DNA of 64,000 nucleotides. Source: Methylocaldum szegediense (GTDB lineage Bacteria > Pseudomonadota > Gammaproteobacteria > Methylococcales > Methylococcaceae). Shown here piece by piece: positions 56,153 through 64,000 of this stretch. The stretch is taken from the NCBI RefSeq assembly GCF_949769195.1, contig NZ_OX458333.1, positions 1,364,001-1,428,000 on the forward strand. The letters are read 5' to 3'. The notes beneath the pieces are model-generated. The model saw only the letters and a list, made by a program, of their open reading frames with translations, was not told the origin of the DNA and searched no databases. The position numbers and the translations under genes are program-made. The first letter of the stretch is position 1. Each line of letters begins with the position of its first letter.

Positions 56153-56982
56153 TGGCGCTGAAGTTCACCAAAATGCATGGACTCGGCAACGACTTCGTTG
56201 TGTTCGACGGTGTACGTCAGAACGTTTCTTTAACACCCGAGAACGTTCGCCGTATTGCAGACCGGCACTTTGGCATCGGCTGTGACCAAGTTCTGATCGT
56301 CGAACCGCCTATCAGCTGGAACGCCGACTTTCGCTATCGTATTTTCAATGCAGATGGCGGAGAAGTTGCGCAATGCGGAAACGGTGCTCGTTGCTTCGCG
56401 CGTTTCGTTCGCGATCAAGGCTTATGCGACAAAGACGAAATCGTGGTCGATACCGATGCCGGCCAATTGCGTTTAGTCCATAGAAGCGACGGTCTGGTTA
56501 CGGTTAATATGGGGATTCCTAAGCATGCGCCTGCGGAAATCCCGCTGGATATAGCCGACGAGGCGGTGTCTTATGAGGTTGTCCTGGACGGAAACGCTTG
56601 GTCTTTCGGCGCGGTTTCGATGGGCAACCCGCACGCCGTGCTCAGGGTCGATGACATCGACCATGCGCCGGTCGAACGATTGGGTCCGCTTTTGGAACGG
56701 CATCCGATCTTCCCAGAGAGGGCGAACATCGGTTTTGCCCAGGTCGTGGACCGACACCGTATCAAGCTTCGCGTTTTCGAGCGGGGTTCAGGCGAGACCC
56801 TAGCCTGCGGTAGCGGAGCCTGTGCCGCGACCGTCGTCGGCATAGAACAGGATGAGATCGAGAGTCCGGTACAAGTGGACCTTCCCGGCGGTTCTCTTTA
56901 CATAGCCTGGGAAGGGAGGGGGAGGCCGGTGTTTATGACCGGGCCGGCCGTTTGCGTGTTCGAGGGCGAAATCGAATTATGA
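56152..56982 (+). CDS. dapF: Diaminopimelate epimerase DapF
   Basis: The 276-residue epimerase converts LL- to meso-diaminopimelate. It starts [15 protein letters not shown] and has both catalytic cysteines, in [14 protein letters not shown] and [15 protein letters not shown] 56152 overlaps the lysA stop; the frame is open upstream inside lysA but is not used. It supplies the substrate of LysA and also peptidoglycan precursors. Confidence 0.97.
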   Translation: MALKFTKMHGLGNDFVVFDGVRQNVSLTPENVRRIADRHFGIGCDQVLIVEPPISWNADFRYRIFNADGGEVAQCGNGARCFARFVRDQGLCDKDEIVVDTDAGQLRLVHRSDGLVTVNMGIPKHAPAEIPLDIADEAVSYEVVLDGNAWSFGAVSMGNPHAVLRVDDIDHAPVERLGPLLERHPIFPERANIGFAQVVDRHRIKLRVFERGSGETLACGSGACAATVVGIEQDEIESPVQVDLPGGSLYIAWEGRGRPVFMTGPAVCVFEGEIEL

Positions 56983-57692
56983 GCCTGATTAATCCAAAAA
57001 CACCCAAGCATCGTGAAGAAACGACAGTGTCCGCTGCCGAAGTAGAGCGTTACTTGCGTCAGCACCCCGATTTCTTCGAAAACCAGCTGGATTTGCTGAA
57101 AATCCTGAAGATTCCGCATCCCTGCGGAGAGGCCGTGTCCCTCGTAACACGGCAAATTTCCCTTTTGCGGGATAGTAACCGCCAGCTTGAATCGCAGTTG
57201 AACGATATTCTGCAGATCGCGCGCGACAACGATGCTTTACATCAGCGCATCCACCAATTGACACTGACCTTGCTAGACGCGACGACACTGGAGGACGCGC
57301 TCGGTGGCTTAACGTGGAGTCTCCACGAATATTTTCAAGCCGATTTCGTTACGATTAAGATTATCCAACCCGCCATTGAGAGTCCGATCGCTGGACTTTG
57401 TGTAACACCAAGCGACGCAGAGCTTGCGCTCTTCGCCTCGACTCTCGATAGCGGTTCTCCTTATTGCGGGAAACCGGACCACAGCCAAGCCAAGTACTTG
57501 TTCGGCGGCAGTGCTTCGAACGTCCTTTCACATGCGCTGATACCTCTGCAACATGCGGGATTCAAGGGATTGCTCGCGATCGGTAGCCGCGATGGAAATC
57601 GATTCCGAGCGGGCATGGGATTGCACTTCTTGGGACAATTGGGGGAAGTCGTTGCCGCCCGGTTTGCGTCCTTGCTCGCTGGTCGCACCTGA
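56979..57692 (+). CDS. DUF484 family protein
   Basis: The 237-residue protein has the DUF484 start [19 protein letters not shown], a coiled-coil ([18 protein letters not shown]) and a GAF-like C-terminal half. The gene regularly lies between dapF and xerC in gammaproteobacteria; its function is unknown. ATG 56979 overlaps the dapF stop, and xerC starts three bases after its own stop. Confidence 0.92.
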   Translation: MSLINPKTPKHREETTVSAAEVERYLRQHPDFFENQLDLLKILKIPHPCGEAVSLVTRQISLLRDSNRQLESQLNDILQIARDNDALHQRIHQLTLTLLDATTLEDALGGLTWSLHEYFQADFVTIKIIQPAIESPIAGLCVTPSDAELALFASTLDSGSPYCGKPDHSQAKYLFGGSASNVLSHALIPLQHAGFKGLLAIGSRDGNRFRAGMGLHFLGQLGEVVAARFASLLAGRT

Positions 57693-57695
57693 GTC

Positions 57696-58619
57696 ATGCA
57701 CCAAACCGCGGAACAACAGGTCGCCGAGTTTCTCGATGTACTGCGGTTTCAACAGAGGGTTTCTCCGCATACCTTAGCCAGTTATTCTCGTGATCTCGCG
57801 CAACTGAAACGATACTGCGAGCTTCACGGCATTTCGTCCTGGGAAGAGCTAGTGCCGGCTCACATTCGAGACCATATCGCGTCCCGTCATCGCGATGGAG
57901 TCGGCAGCCGTAGCCTGCAACGAGAACTATCTGCCATACGCAGCTTTCTTAATTTTCTGGTCAATCGGCGCCGGATTGCAGATAACGTGGCGCGCGGGGT
58001 ACGTTCGCCCAAGACGTCTCGAAAATTGCCCTCACTCTTGGACGCCGACCAAATGAACGGGCTTTTGGAAGGGCTACCGGAAGACGAACTCGAGATTCGC
58101 GATGTCGCCATGTGGGAGCTGTTCTATTCCTCGGGTCTGCGACTGAGCGAATTGGTTTCGCTTGACACGCAGGATCTCGACTTGGATTCCGGGACCGTAC
58201 TCGTACGGCATGGTAAAGGACAAAAGTCCCGCGTTGTGCCGGTAGGGCGTTGCGCCCGCCAAGCCATCCAACGTTGGTTGGAACTTCGTCCTGGCTATGC
58301 GTGCTCCAGCGAAAAGGCGCTATTTGTGAGCCGCAGAGGAAAGCGTATCGCCTGCAGAACGGTACAACTGCGATTGGAACGATGGCAGGTCAAACTGGGA
58401 TTGCCGCAGCATGTGCATCCTCACATGCTCAGACATTCCTTCGCCAGTCACATATTGGAATCTAGCGGGGATTTGCGTGCCGTCCAGGAATTGCTCGGCC
58501 ATGCCAATCTGAGCACCACGCAGATTTATACCCATCTTGACTTCCAACATTTGGCGACCGTATACGATCAATCCCATCCGCGTGCCAAGAAGCGGGGGCC
58601 GGGCTCGCCTGTGACCTAG
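57696..58619 (+). CDS. xerC: Tyrosine recombinase XerC
   Basis: The 307-residue recombinase resolves chromosome dimers at dif together with XerD. The catalytic residues are visible: Arg in SSGLRLSEL, Lys in HGKGQKSR, His-x-x-Arg in HMLRHSFASH, the second His in LLGHANLSTTQ and the nucleophile Tyr in IYTHLDF. The position after dapF-DUF484 marks it as the housekeeping enzyme and not a mobile-element integrase. Confidence 0.95.
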   Translation: MHQTAEQQVAEFLDVLRFQQRVSPHTLASYSRDLAQLKRYCELHGISSWEELVPAHIRDHIASRHRDGVGSRSLQRELSAIRSFLNFLVNRRRIADNVARGVRSPKTSRKLPSLLDADQMNGLLEGLPEDELEIRDVAMWELFYSSGLRLSELVSLDTQDLDLDSGTVLVRHGKGQKSRVVPVGRCARQAIQRWLELRPGYACSSEKALFVSRRGKRIACRTVQLRLERWQVKLGLPQHVHPHMLRHSFASHILESSGDLRAVQELLGHANLSTTQIYTHLDFQHLATVYDQSHPRAKKRGPGSPVT

Positions 58620-58640
58620 ATAGACCCTTTACGCTATAAT
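58611..58640 (+). promoter_or_regulatory. Sigma-70 promoter before the DUF2333 gene
   Basis: GTGACC (58611-58616) and a perfect TATAAT (58635-58640) are separated by 18 bases. The -10 ends 35 bases before the ATG. Confidence 0.55.
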
Positions 58641-58675
58641 GACCTATTCGGGGAACCGTCAATAAGGCTTAATTC

Positions 58676-59707
58676 ATGTCAGCGCCAGAACAAACCGAAC
58701 GTCCGTCGGCATCGCTCGGCTCGCGGATAAAAAGCGCACTCGCCCCTAAAACGAAGACGGAAAAAAGACTCGTTTGGGTAATCGGTGCTTCAGTGGCTAT
58801 GATCGCTCTGATTACCTTTGCCATTTCTTGGTACTGGGGTAGAGAACCTGAAAAGTTCGACGTTCTAGAAGTCGCCGCACGCGCGGGAAATGTCAAGAAT
58901 CCTAAGGAGTTACCACTTGGATACACGTATACAACGGCTCTGATCGAGATCGGGAATACGCTGCTGAATAAGCCGGGCGGGCTTCTCGTCAACGACGTTT
59001 TCCCTCCCGGGGTTCTGATGGACAATATTCCGTCTTGGGAATACGGCGCCCTTATCGCCTTGCGCGACGCGACCACGGCATTGCGCAACCATATTTCGCG
59101 AGCACAAACCCAGTCCCAAGAAGATCCGGATTTGGCAAGGGCCGAGCCGTTTTTCTATTTCGATCACAAGTCGTGGCAATTGCCTTCGTCCGAGTCCGAA
59201 TATCAAAAGGGAATCGAGGCTCTCGAGCGTTATCGAGCGCGTTTGCTGAAACGTGAAGCCAATTTTTATTCTCGTGCCGACAATCTACGCCAATATCTGG
59301 AAGTGTTGGAAAAGCGCTTGGGTGATCTGTCCAACCGCTTGAGCGCGAGCGCCGGGGACACCCAACAAATGGGCACGGAAACCCGCCGTGCTGGGATATC
59401 GAAGACACCGTGGCTGCTGATCGATGACGTCTTTTTCGAAGCGCGCGGCTATACCTGGGCCGCCATGCATGTTCTGAAAGCGATCGAGTTTGATTTCAGG
59501 GATATTCTCGGCAACAAGACCGCATTGGTCTCGCTGGAGCAAGTGATCCATGAACTGGAGGACGGTCAGGCTCCGTTCTTGAGCCCGGTGATCCTGAACG
59601 GAGGCGGTTTTGGCTTATTTGCCAACTATTCGCTGACCTTAGCGAACTATATCGCCAGAGCGAATGCCGCTACGATCGACTTGCGCAGCCTCCTGCAGCA
59701 AGGATGA
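58676..59707 (+). CDS. DUF2333 family membrane-anchored protein
   Basis: The 343-residue protein has one N-terminal membrane helix (VWVIGASVAMIALITFAISWYW, about residues 33-54) and a large, mostly helical domain. DUF2333-type segments include GGLLVNDVFPPGVLMDNIP, WEYGALIALRDATTALRNHISR and TPWLLIDDVFFEARGYTWA. The family is found in gammaproteobacteria with no known role; it is probably periplasmic. Confidence 0.85.
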   Translation: MSAPEQTERPSASLGSRIKSALAPKTKTEKRLVWVIGASVAMIALITFAISWYWGREPEKFDVLEVAARAGNVKNPKELPLGYTYTTALIEIGNTLLNKPGGLLVNDVFPPGVLMDNIPSWEYGALIALRDATTALRNHISRAQTQSQEDPDLARAEPFFYFDHKSWQLPSSESEYQKGIEALERYRARLLKREANFYSRADNLRQYLEVLEKRLGDLSNRLSASAGDTQQMGTETRRAGISKTPWLLIDDVFFEARGYTWAAMHVLKAIEFDFRDILGNKTALVSLEQVIHELEDGQAPFLSPVILNGGGFGLFANYSLTLANYIARANAATIDLRSLLQQG

Positions 59708-59787
59708 CCGGATTTGAGGCGTCCCAGTGCCGTGGCCGTCAGGCTCTTTGGGTTAGGGAAGCGCTGAACAAAGGGAGTCGGTTTCAT

Positions 59788-59844
59788 GCCCTTCGACAGG
59801 CCAGAAAAGCGTTCGACAAGCTCAGGACGGGCCTGTCGAAGGGC
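59788..59844. repeat. Dispersed palindromic repeat, best copy (15-bp perfect arms)
   Basis: GCCCTTCGACAGGCC (59788-59802) and GGCCTGTCGAAGGGC (59830-59844) are exact inverted arms around 27 bases. It sits between the convergent DUF2333 and rsgA genes, where it could also end transcription. The core recurs at 15007-15057 and 53537-53607, and in weaker form elsewhere. Confidence 0.85.
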
Positions 59845-59860
59845 TTTATGAGACCTTTCT

Positions 59861-60814
59861 TTAATAGGTTCTTTGCGAGGGCGGGAGCTTCTCGATCAGT
59901 TTTAAATAGCGCTGATAGCGGGCGTAGGGCAGGGCACCGGTTTCCGCGGCTTCGCGTACGGCACAACCTTTATCGTTGATGTGCTTACAATCGCCGAAAC
60001 GGCACCGGGGAATCCAGGGTTGAAACTCGCGAAAGCCGGCTGCCAAGTCACGAGTGCTCATTTCGGCCAAACCAAAAATCGAAACGCCGGGACTATCGAT
60101 GAGATCGCCTCCGTCAGGCAGATGGTAAAGCGTGGCCGTAGTCGTAGTATGCCGTCCCAAGCCCGTTTTTTCGGAAAGGGTTTGTGTGAGCAGCTGTTTA
60201 TCTGGCAATAGGGCATTCGTGAGCGACGATTTTCCGACACCCGACTGTCCGGCTAGCATACTGCATTGCCCGATCAGTTCTTTTCGCAACGCGGACAACC
60301 CTTCACCGGTTCTCACGCTGATGAGAAAGCACGCATAACCGATTCGGCGATAGTCGGCCAGCAAGTGTTCCGCTATGTCTCGGCTCGCGAGCAGATCCAC
60401 TTTGTTGAAAATGATATCCGCCCCAAGCTGGCGGTGCTCACACGCCGCTAAGTATTGATCGACCAATAACCAATCGGGTTCCGGTTCGGGAGCCACGACC
60501 ACGAAAACTCGATCCAAGTTGGCCGCCACGAGACGCACGGCCTCGTTATGGCCCGGACGAGTCAATACACTGCGGCGGGGTAAAATCTCTACAACCCGCC
60601 CCATATTCCCGTCACATCGCTCCCACAATACACGATCACCCACCGTCACCAAACCCACGCGCCGTTTAGTCTGACAAAGGATTGTTTCGCCCGATGTATC
60701 TTCTACGGCTAGCCCTTGGCCGAGATGAGCAATCACGAGACCTTCGCGCAGATGAGATGCTGATGAGCCGGATTTTGACCTCGCGACGGGCGATTCTCTC
60801 CCTCTCTTCACCAT
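59861..60814 (-). CDS. rsgA: Ribosome small subunit-dependent GTPase RsgA
   Basis: The 317-residue GTPase checks late 30S maturation. It has the circularly permuted order of motifs: FNKVDLL (G4) comes before the P-loop GQSGVGKSSL (G1) and DSPG (G3). An N-terminal OB domain precedes them. A C-terminal zinc site is formed by CRFGDCKHINDKGC. It lies upstream of the repeat at 59788 and six bases downstream of the M48 protease gene on the same strand. Confidence 0.95.
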   Translation of the reverse strand: MVKRGRESPVARSKSGSSASHLREGLVIAHLGQGLAVEDTSGETILCQTKRRVGLVTVGDRVLWERCDGNMGRVVEILPRRSVLTRPGHNEAVRLVAANLDRVFVVVAPEPEPDWLLVDQYLAACEHRQLGADIIFNKVDLLASRDIAEHLLADYRRIGYACFLISVRTGEGLSALRKELIGQCSMLAGQSGVGKSSLTNALLPDKQLLTQTLSEKTGLGRHTTTTATLYHLPDGGDLIDSPGVSIFGLAEMSTRDLAAGFREFQPWIPRCRFGDCKHINDKGCAVREAAETGALPYARYQRYLKLIEKLPPSQRTY

Positions 60815-60819
60815 CTGTC

Positions 60820-62064
60820 TTATGCAGATTTAGCCGAGAGATTGGCGATACGAATCGACGCGGGGGGGTGACTGTAATGGAAGGCAGAATAAAGCGGATC
60901 TGGCGTCAATGTGCTGGCATTATCGCGATAGAGCTTAACGAGTGCGCTGATGAGATGGCCCGGATTGGTGTAAGCCGCCGCAAAATCGTCCGCTTCAAAT
61001 TCGTGCCGGCGTTGGAAATACGCGATGATCGGCTGGAGAAACGTAGCAAACACCGGCGCGACCAACATGAATAAAAGAAGCGCAAGAGCATCCGATTGGC
61101 TGCTCACCCCAAGACCACTGTAAAACCATTCTTGTCCACTTAGCCAGCCGAGCAAGGCAAAGCCAATCAGCGTTATCACTGCGCTTGCCACAAGCATCTT
61201 TAAAACATGCCTGCGTCGAAAATGACCGAGTTCGTGCGCCAAGACCGCTTCCAATTCATCGTGATTTAAGGAATTCATCAGGGTATCGAAAAAAACGATA
61301 CGCTTGCTGTCCCCGATTCCAGTGAAATAAGCATTTCCATGTCCGGATCGACGCGAGCCGTCCATTACAAATATGCCTTTGCTCTGAAAGCCGCAGCGAT
61401 CTAGCAGTGTCTCTATGCGTTTCTTCAGGGTCTCGTCTTGCAACGGCGTGAATTTATTGAACAACGGCGCGATAAAAGTGGGAAAAGCCCAACTCATGAG
61501 AATAGAGAACACCATCACGATAGACCATGCCACCAACCACCAATAGGTTCCGACGCTTTGCATGATCCACAGTATCAAGGCGAGCAAAGGCCCGCCGATA
61601 AGTAGGCTGAGACCGGTTTGAAGAAGCAGATCGATTGCAAATTGCTTAGGCGTGTTGCGGTTAAACCCGTAACGCTCTTCTATGACAAATGTCTGGTAAA
61701 TGCTGATGGGAAGTTCGAGCAGGTTGATCAAAAGCATTGTCGAGAGAATTACCGCGACTCCCGTGATCAAGGGCGAGAGTTCAAATTCGGTCCAAAAACG
61801 ATTCACAACATCGATACCGCCGCCAAATGTAAACAGCAATAGGATCAATACGCTGACGATACGGTCGATATTGCCCAAGTGCACTTTATCCGTCGTATAA
61901 TCCGCTGCTTTCTGATGTGCCTCTAGCGAGATGGTTTCTTTGAATGCGTCGGGAACCGCATTCCTATGCGCACGAACATAAGCCACCTGCCGATGGGACA
62001 ACCACAACTCGACCGCAAAAGAAACGGCTAGGGCTGCGAGAAATAGGAAACTAAACATACTCAT
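60820..62064 (-). CDS. M48 family membrane metallopeptidase (Ste24-like)
   Basis: The 414-residue protein has several membrane helices in the N-terminal half and the zinc motif HELGHFRRRH (about residue 270), with the third ligand Glu in the later HEFEADDFAAAY. The full-length Ste24/CAAX-protease type architecture and GNAYFTGIGDSKRIVFFDTL are clear. Bacterial members probably act in membrane-protein quality control. The rsgA gene follows after six bases; orn is divergent, as often seen in gammaproteobacteria. Confidence 0.93.
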   Translation of the reverse strand: MSMFSFLFLAALAVSFAVELWLSHRQVAYVRAHRNAVPDAFKETISLEAHQKAADYTTDKVHLGNIDRIVSVLILLLFTFGGGIDVVNRFWTEFELSPLITGVAVILSTMLLINLLELPISIYQTFVIEERYGFNRNTPKQFAIDLLLQTGLSLLIGGPLLALILWIMQSVGTYWWLVAWSIVMVFSILMSWAFPTFIAPLFNKFTPLQDETLKKRIETLLDRCGFQSKGIFVMDGSRRSGHGNAYFTGIGDSKRIVFFDTLMNSLNHDELEAVLAHELGHFRRRHVLKMLVASAVITLIGFALLGWLSGQEWFYSGLGVSSQSDALALLLFMLVAPVFATFLQPIIAYFQRRHEFEADDFAAAYTNPGHLISALVKLYRDNASTLTPDPLYSAFHYSHPPASIRIANLSAKSA

Positions 62065-62233
62065 CGGATTAAAGGCTTAGTTTTGCTGGGTTTTACAGCT
62101 TAGCCTTTGGTAAAATCCCTGACAAGATTTCTTGGATATTTGGGACAATAGTTCTCTTGCAGGCTTGGCACTTCGATAGACCATCAGTGCGCTGAGTCCT
62201 TCACTTTCACTCCTTCCCCGCAAAGGAACCTCC

Positions 62234-62779
62234 ATGGCGCTAGATTCACAGAACCTCATCTGGATAGACTTGGAGATGACCGGTCTCGACACGCAGACCG
62301 ACCATATTATCGAAATCGCTACTATAGTGACCGACAAAGACTTGAATATCCTGGCTGAAGGACCTGTGTTGGCAATTTATCAAAGCGATGAAACGCTCGC
62401 CCGCATGGACGACTGGAATAAGAAGCATCACGGGGAATCCGGATTGATCGATCGAGTCCGGGAAAGTCACATCGTCGAGTCGGAGGCCGAAAAGCTTACG
62501 CTCTCATTTCTTCAGCAGTGGGTACCGGCCGGAGCTTCGCCAATGTGCGGCAACAGCATTTGCCAGGATAGGAGGTTCTTGGCGCGATGGATGCCGACGT
62601 TGGAGGCCTATTTTCATTATCGCAACCTCGACGTGTCTACACTCAAGGAGTTAGCAGGACGTTGGGCACCACACCTCAAAGAAGGCTTTAAGAAAAAGAA
62701 CTCCCATCGAGCGCTAGACGACATTCGGGAATCCATCGCCGAACTTCGATACTATCGCGAGTGCCTCTTCAAAATTTGA
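62234..62779 (+). CDS. orn: Oligoribonuclease Orn
   Basis: The 181-residue DEDD exonuclease degrades dinucleotides. The first acidic motif is [10 protein letters not shown], then [23 protein letters not shown] and, at the end, [17 protein letters not shown] precedes the ATG at about the right distance. It is divergent from the M48 protease gene. Confidence 0.96.
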   Translation: MALDSQNLIWIDLEMTGLDTQTDHIIEIATIVTDKDLNILAEGPVLAIYQSDETLARMDDWNKKHHGESGLIDRVRESHIVESEAEKLTLSFLQQWVPAGASPMCGNSICQDRRFLARWMPTLEAYFHYRNLDVSTLKELAGRWAPHLKEGFKKKNSHRALDDIRESIAELRYYRECLFKI

Positions 62780-62856
62780 AGACGGAGTGCTGTCCTCAAT
62801 TCATAGGGATCGGGAAAGCGTGGGTTCTATCTTCTGACGCCTGTAGTGGGCAAAGC

Positions 62857-63639
62857 TCATTCTGAGCGATCCAACACCGCAACGAAAGCGTTCGCTTTAG
62901 AAAGAAACGCTTGGATCTCGCTTGCTATCGCTTGAAATCGATCCCGCAAAGTGTCTTTTGGCGACTCTCTCATTAGAGCGGTTTCCAACTCGTTCGCGGC
63001 TTTTCTAACTCCTGACAGACCGCAGAAGCTTGCCGACCCGTTGATCTTGTGCGTGATTTCTCTCGCTACCTGATAGTCGTCCCTTTCCAGAGCCTTTTCC
63101 ACATTGGATAACGCCTCCGGCAGTTCCAAAGCCATTTTCGCCACGAGCATTCCGGCGACTTTTCGATTACCGCCAGTTTGCTCGAGAATTGACTGGAGAC
63201 TACTAAGTTCAACCGCATCGGAAGTGCAGGGCAGGGAAGCACAAGATGAGTAGTGCCTCTTGGGACACAGCCAGGTTTCGAGCACTCTCAATAGTTGGTC
63301 TTCCAGAATCGGTTTAATCAGGCAATCGTGAAATCCCGCGTCGAGGATCTGCTTCCGCTGCTGAGGCAGTGCGTGAGCGGTGACGGCAATCACCGGGGTC
63401 TCGCCGTTCGCAGCATGCCCGCCTCGGTGAAAGGCCCGAATCACGTCGAAGCCGGATACAACGGGCATACGGAGGTCCAGAAAAATCAAATCGAAAGAAC
63501 CTTTTCGGGCCAGTTCGACAGCCTCGACGCCATTCGCGGCTTCGGTCACTTGTGCGCCTAACTCGGAAAGCTGTGTCTTTAAGAGAATTCGGTTAATGTC
63601 ATTGTCATCGACAACCAGGAAGTTCTTATTGCGGAACAT
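62857..63639 (-). CDS. Stand-alone REC-Hpt phosphorelay protein
   Basis: The 260-residue protein has a receiver domain (about residues 5-122; FLVVDDNDINRI for the acidic pocket, the phospho-Asp in LIFLDLRMPV, the Lys in LIKPILEDQ). A histidine phosphotransfer domain follows, with the phospho-His in REITHKINGSASFCG (about 195). The arrangement equals the C-terminus of BarA/GacS-type hybrid kinases, but no kinase domain is attached, and the bases upstream (63640-63866) show no such part. It may relay phosphate for a kinase encoded elsewhere. Confidence 0.87.
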   Translation of the reverse strand: MFRNKNFLVVDDNDINRILLKTQLSELGAQVTEAANGVEAVELARKGSFDLIFLDLRMPVVSGFDVIRAFHRGGHAANGETPVIAVTAHALPQQRKQILDAGFHDCLIKPILEDQLLRVLETWLCPKRHYSSCASLPCTSDAVELSSLQSILEQTGGNRKVAGMLVAKMALELPEALSNVEKALERDDYQVAREITHKINGSASFCGLSGVRKAANELETALMRESPKDTLRDRFQAIASEIQAFLSKANAFVAVLDRSE

Positions 63640-63866
63640 CCCAAGGTCCTTATACGTGAATTTCTTACGAAACCGTCAATGCAGCGTTTGAAAACAGTTT
63701 AGGATGCTTCCAGAAGGCTATCCCGCCAGGCATAAAACTCGTGTGGTTCAACTGCTCGCGGCGGCCCTGCAGGTCATAACGAACGCCGGTCCAAGAAATG
63801 AAAAAGGGATGAAGGAATCGGCCGGTGACGCTTGAAACAAGAGCTGGGGGATCAGTTCTGCGTCGA

Positions 63867-64000
63867 TTACAAGCCAAGGATGATCGCTGCCATAAGGAGG
63901 CTCATGAGCACCCCTAGCGTCGTGAGAACCGCTCCCTGAACCTTTTTTGCTTCATCTCTAAGGCCAAAGATTCCAGCGACAAGCCCGACCGGGGGCACGA
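63867..64000 (-). CDS. C-terminal end of a small membrane protein
   Basis: The frame is open from the right window edge to a TAA at 63867-63869. The 43 visible residues end in a hydrophobic helix, GVLMSLLMAAIILGL, preceded by VGLVAGIFGLRDEAKKVQGA. A G-x-x-G-L-R-D/E stretch before a last helix resembles DUF4190-type proteins. The start lies outside the window. Confidence 0.6.
   Translation of the reverse strand, partial: VPPVGLVAGIFGLRDEAKKVQGAVLTTLGVLMSLLMAAIILGL

Noticed and set aside
57696-58619. Tyrosine recombinase as a sign of a mobile element
   Set aside because: Position in lptM-lysA-dapF-DUF484-xerC and absence of att-like repeats or cargo identify it as housekeeping XerC.
63665-63877. 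70-codon minus-strand frame between the REC-Hpt gene and the right-edge gene
   Set aside because: It overlaps the stop of the partial membrane-protein gene, lacks a ribosome site and shows no motif. It does not supply a missing kinase part.

Overview
The window looks like chromosomal DNA of a GC-rich gammaproteobacterium. The housekeeping block lptM-lysA-dapF-DUF484-xerC, the mutY-yggX pair and rdgC are typical of that class. Csp-like copper-storage and SmbP-like metal-binding proteins would fit a methylotroph or nitrifier-like lineage such as Methylococcales, but that placement is inference. No prophage, insertion sequence or CRISPR array is visible.

Layout. 1-5.6 kb: the late cobalamin pathway in one tightly overlapping operon (cobD/cobC-type decarboxylase, cbiZ, cobQ, cobU, cobT, cobC, cobS). 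5.6-15 kb: an export region with a lone EmrA-like adaptor, a divergent TetR regulator, an outer-membrane factor, an HlyD adaptor, a double-ATPase/permease fusion, a second ABC-2 permease and a lipoprotein hydrolase. 15-21 kb: an MFS symporter, a GT4 glycosyltransferase, a DUF3142 lipoprotein, a small membrane protein, fumC and a glutaredoxin-like gene. 21.6-30.6 kb: a large winged-helix/ATPase regulator, a TonB-dependent receptor broken by a 76-bp duplication, and metH. B12 synthesis at the left end and MetH here form a loose B12 theme. 30.9-37 kb: small secreted and membrane proteins, a FAD-Rieske oxidoreductase, a BT1-type transporter and an exported methyltransferase.

37-42.5 kb holds the most interesting region. 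A sigma-54 activator with a cysteine-containing N-terminal domain is followed by DUF1326 and DUF2182 genes and lies divergent to a DUF938-SDR gene pair. I find two candidate sigma-54 (-24/-12) promoters, one before DUF938 and one after DUF2182. Both have TTTCA repeats at comparable upstream distances. The second promoter faces DNA with no convincing gene but with an intrinsic terminator about 220 nt downstream, so it may drive a small RNA. 43.7-48 kb has tRNA-Lys and several small metal-binding or membrane proteins, then a universal stress protein coupled to a Lon-like protease.

51-64 kb is mostly housekeeping: rdgC, an L,D-transpeptidase, yggX, mutY, lptM-lysA-dapF-DUF484-xerC, DUF2333, rsgA, an M48 protease, orn, a stand-alone REC-Hpt protein and a partial small membrane protein at the right edge. 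Palindromic dispersed repeats with a CTTCGAC/CTGTCGAAGGGC core lie in several intergenic gaps.
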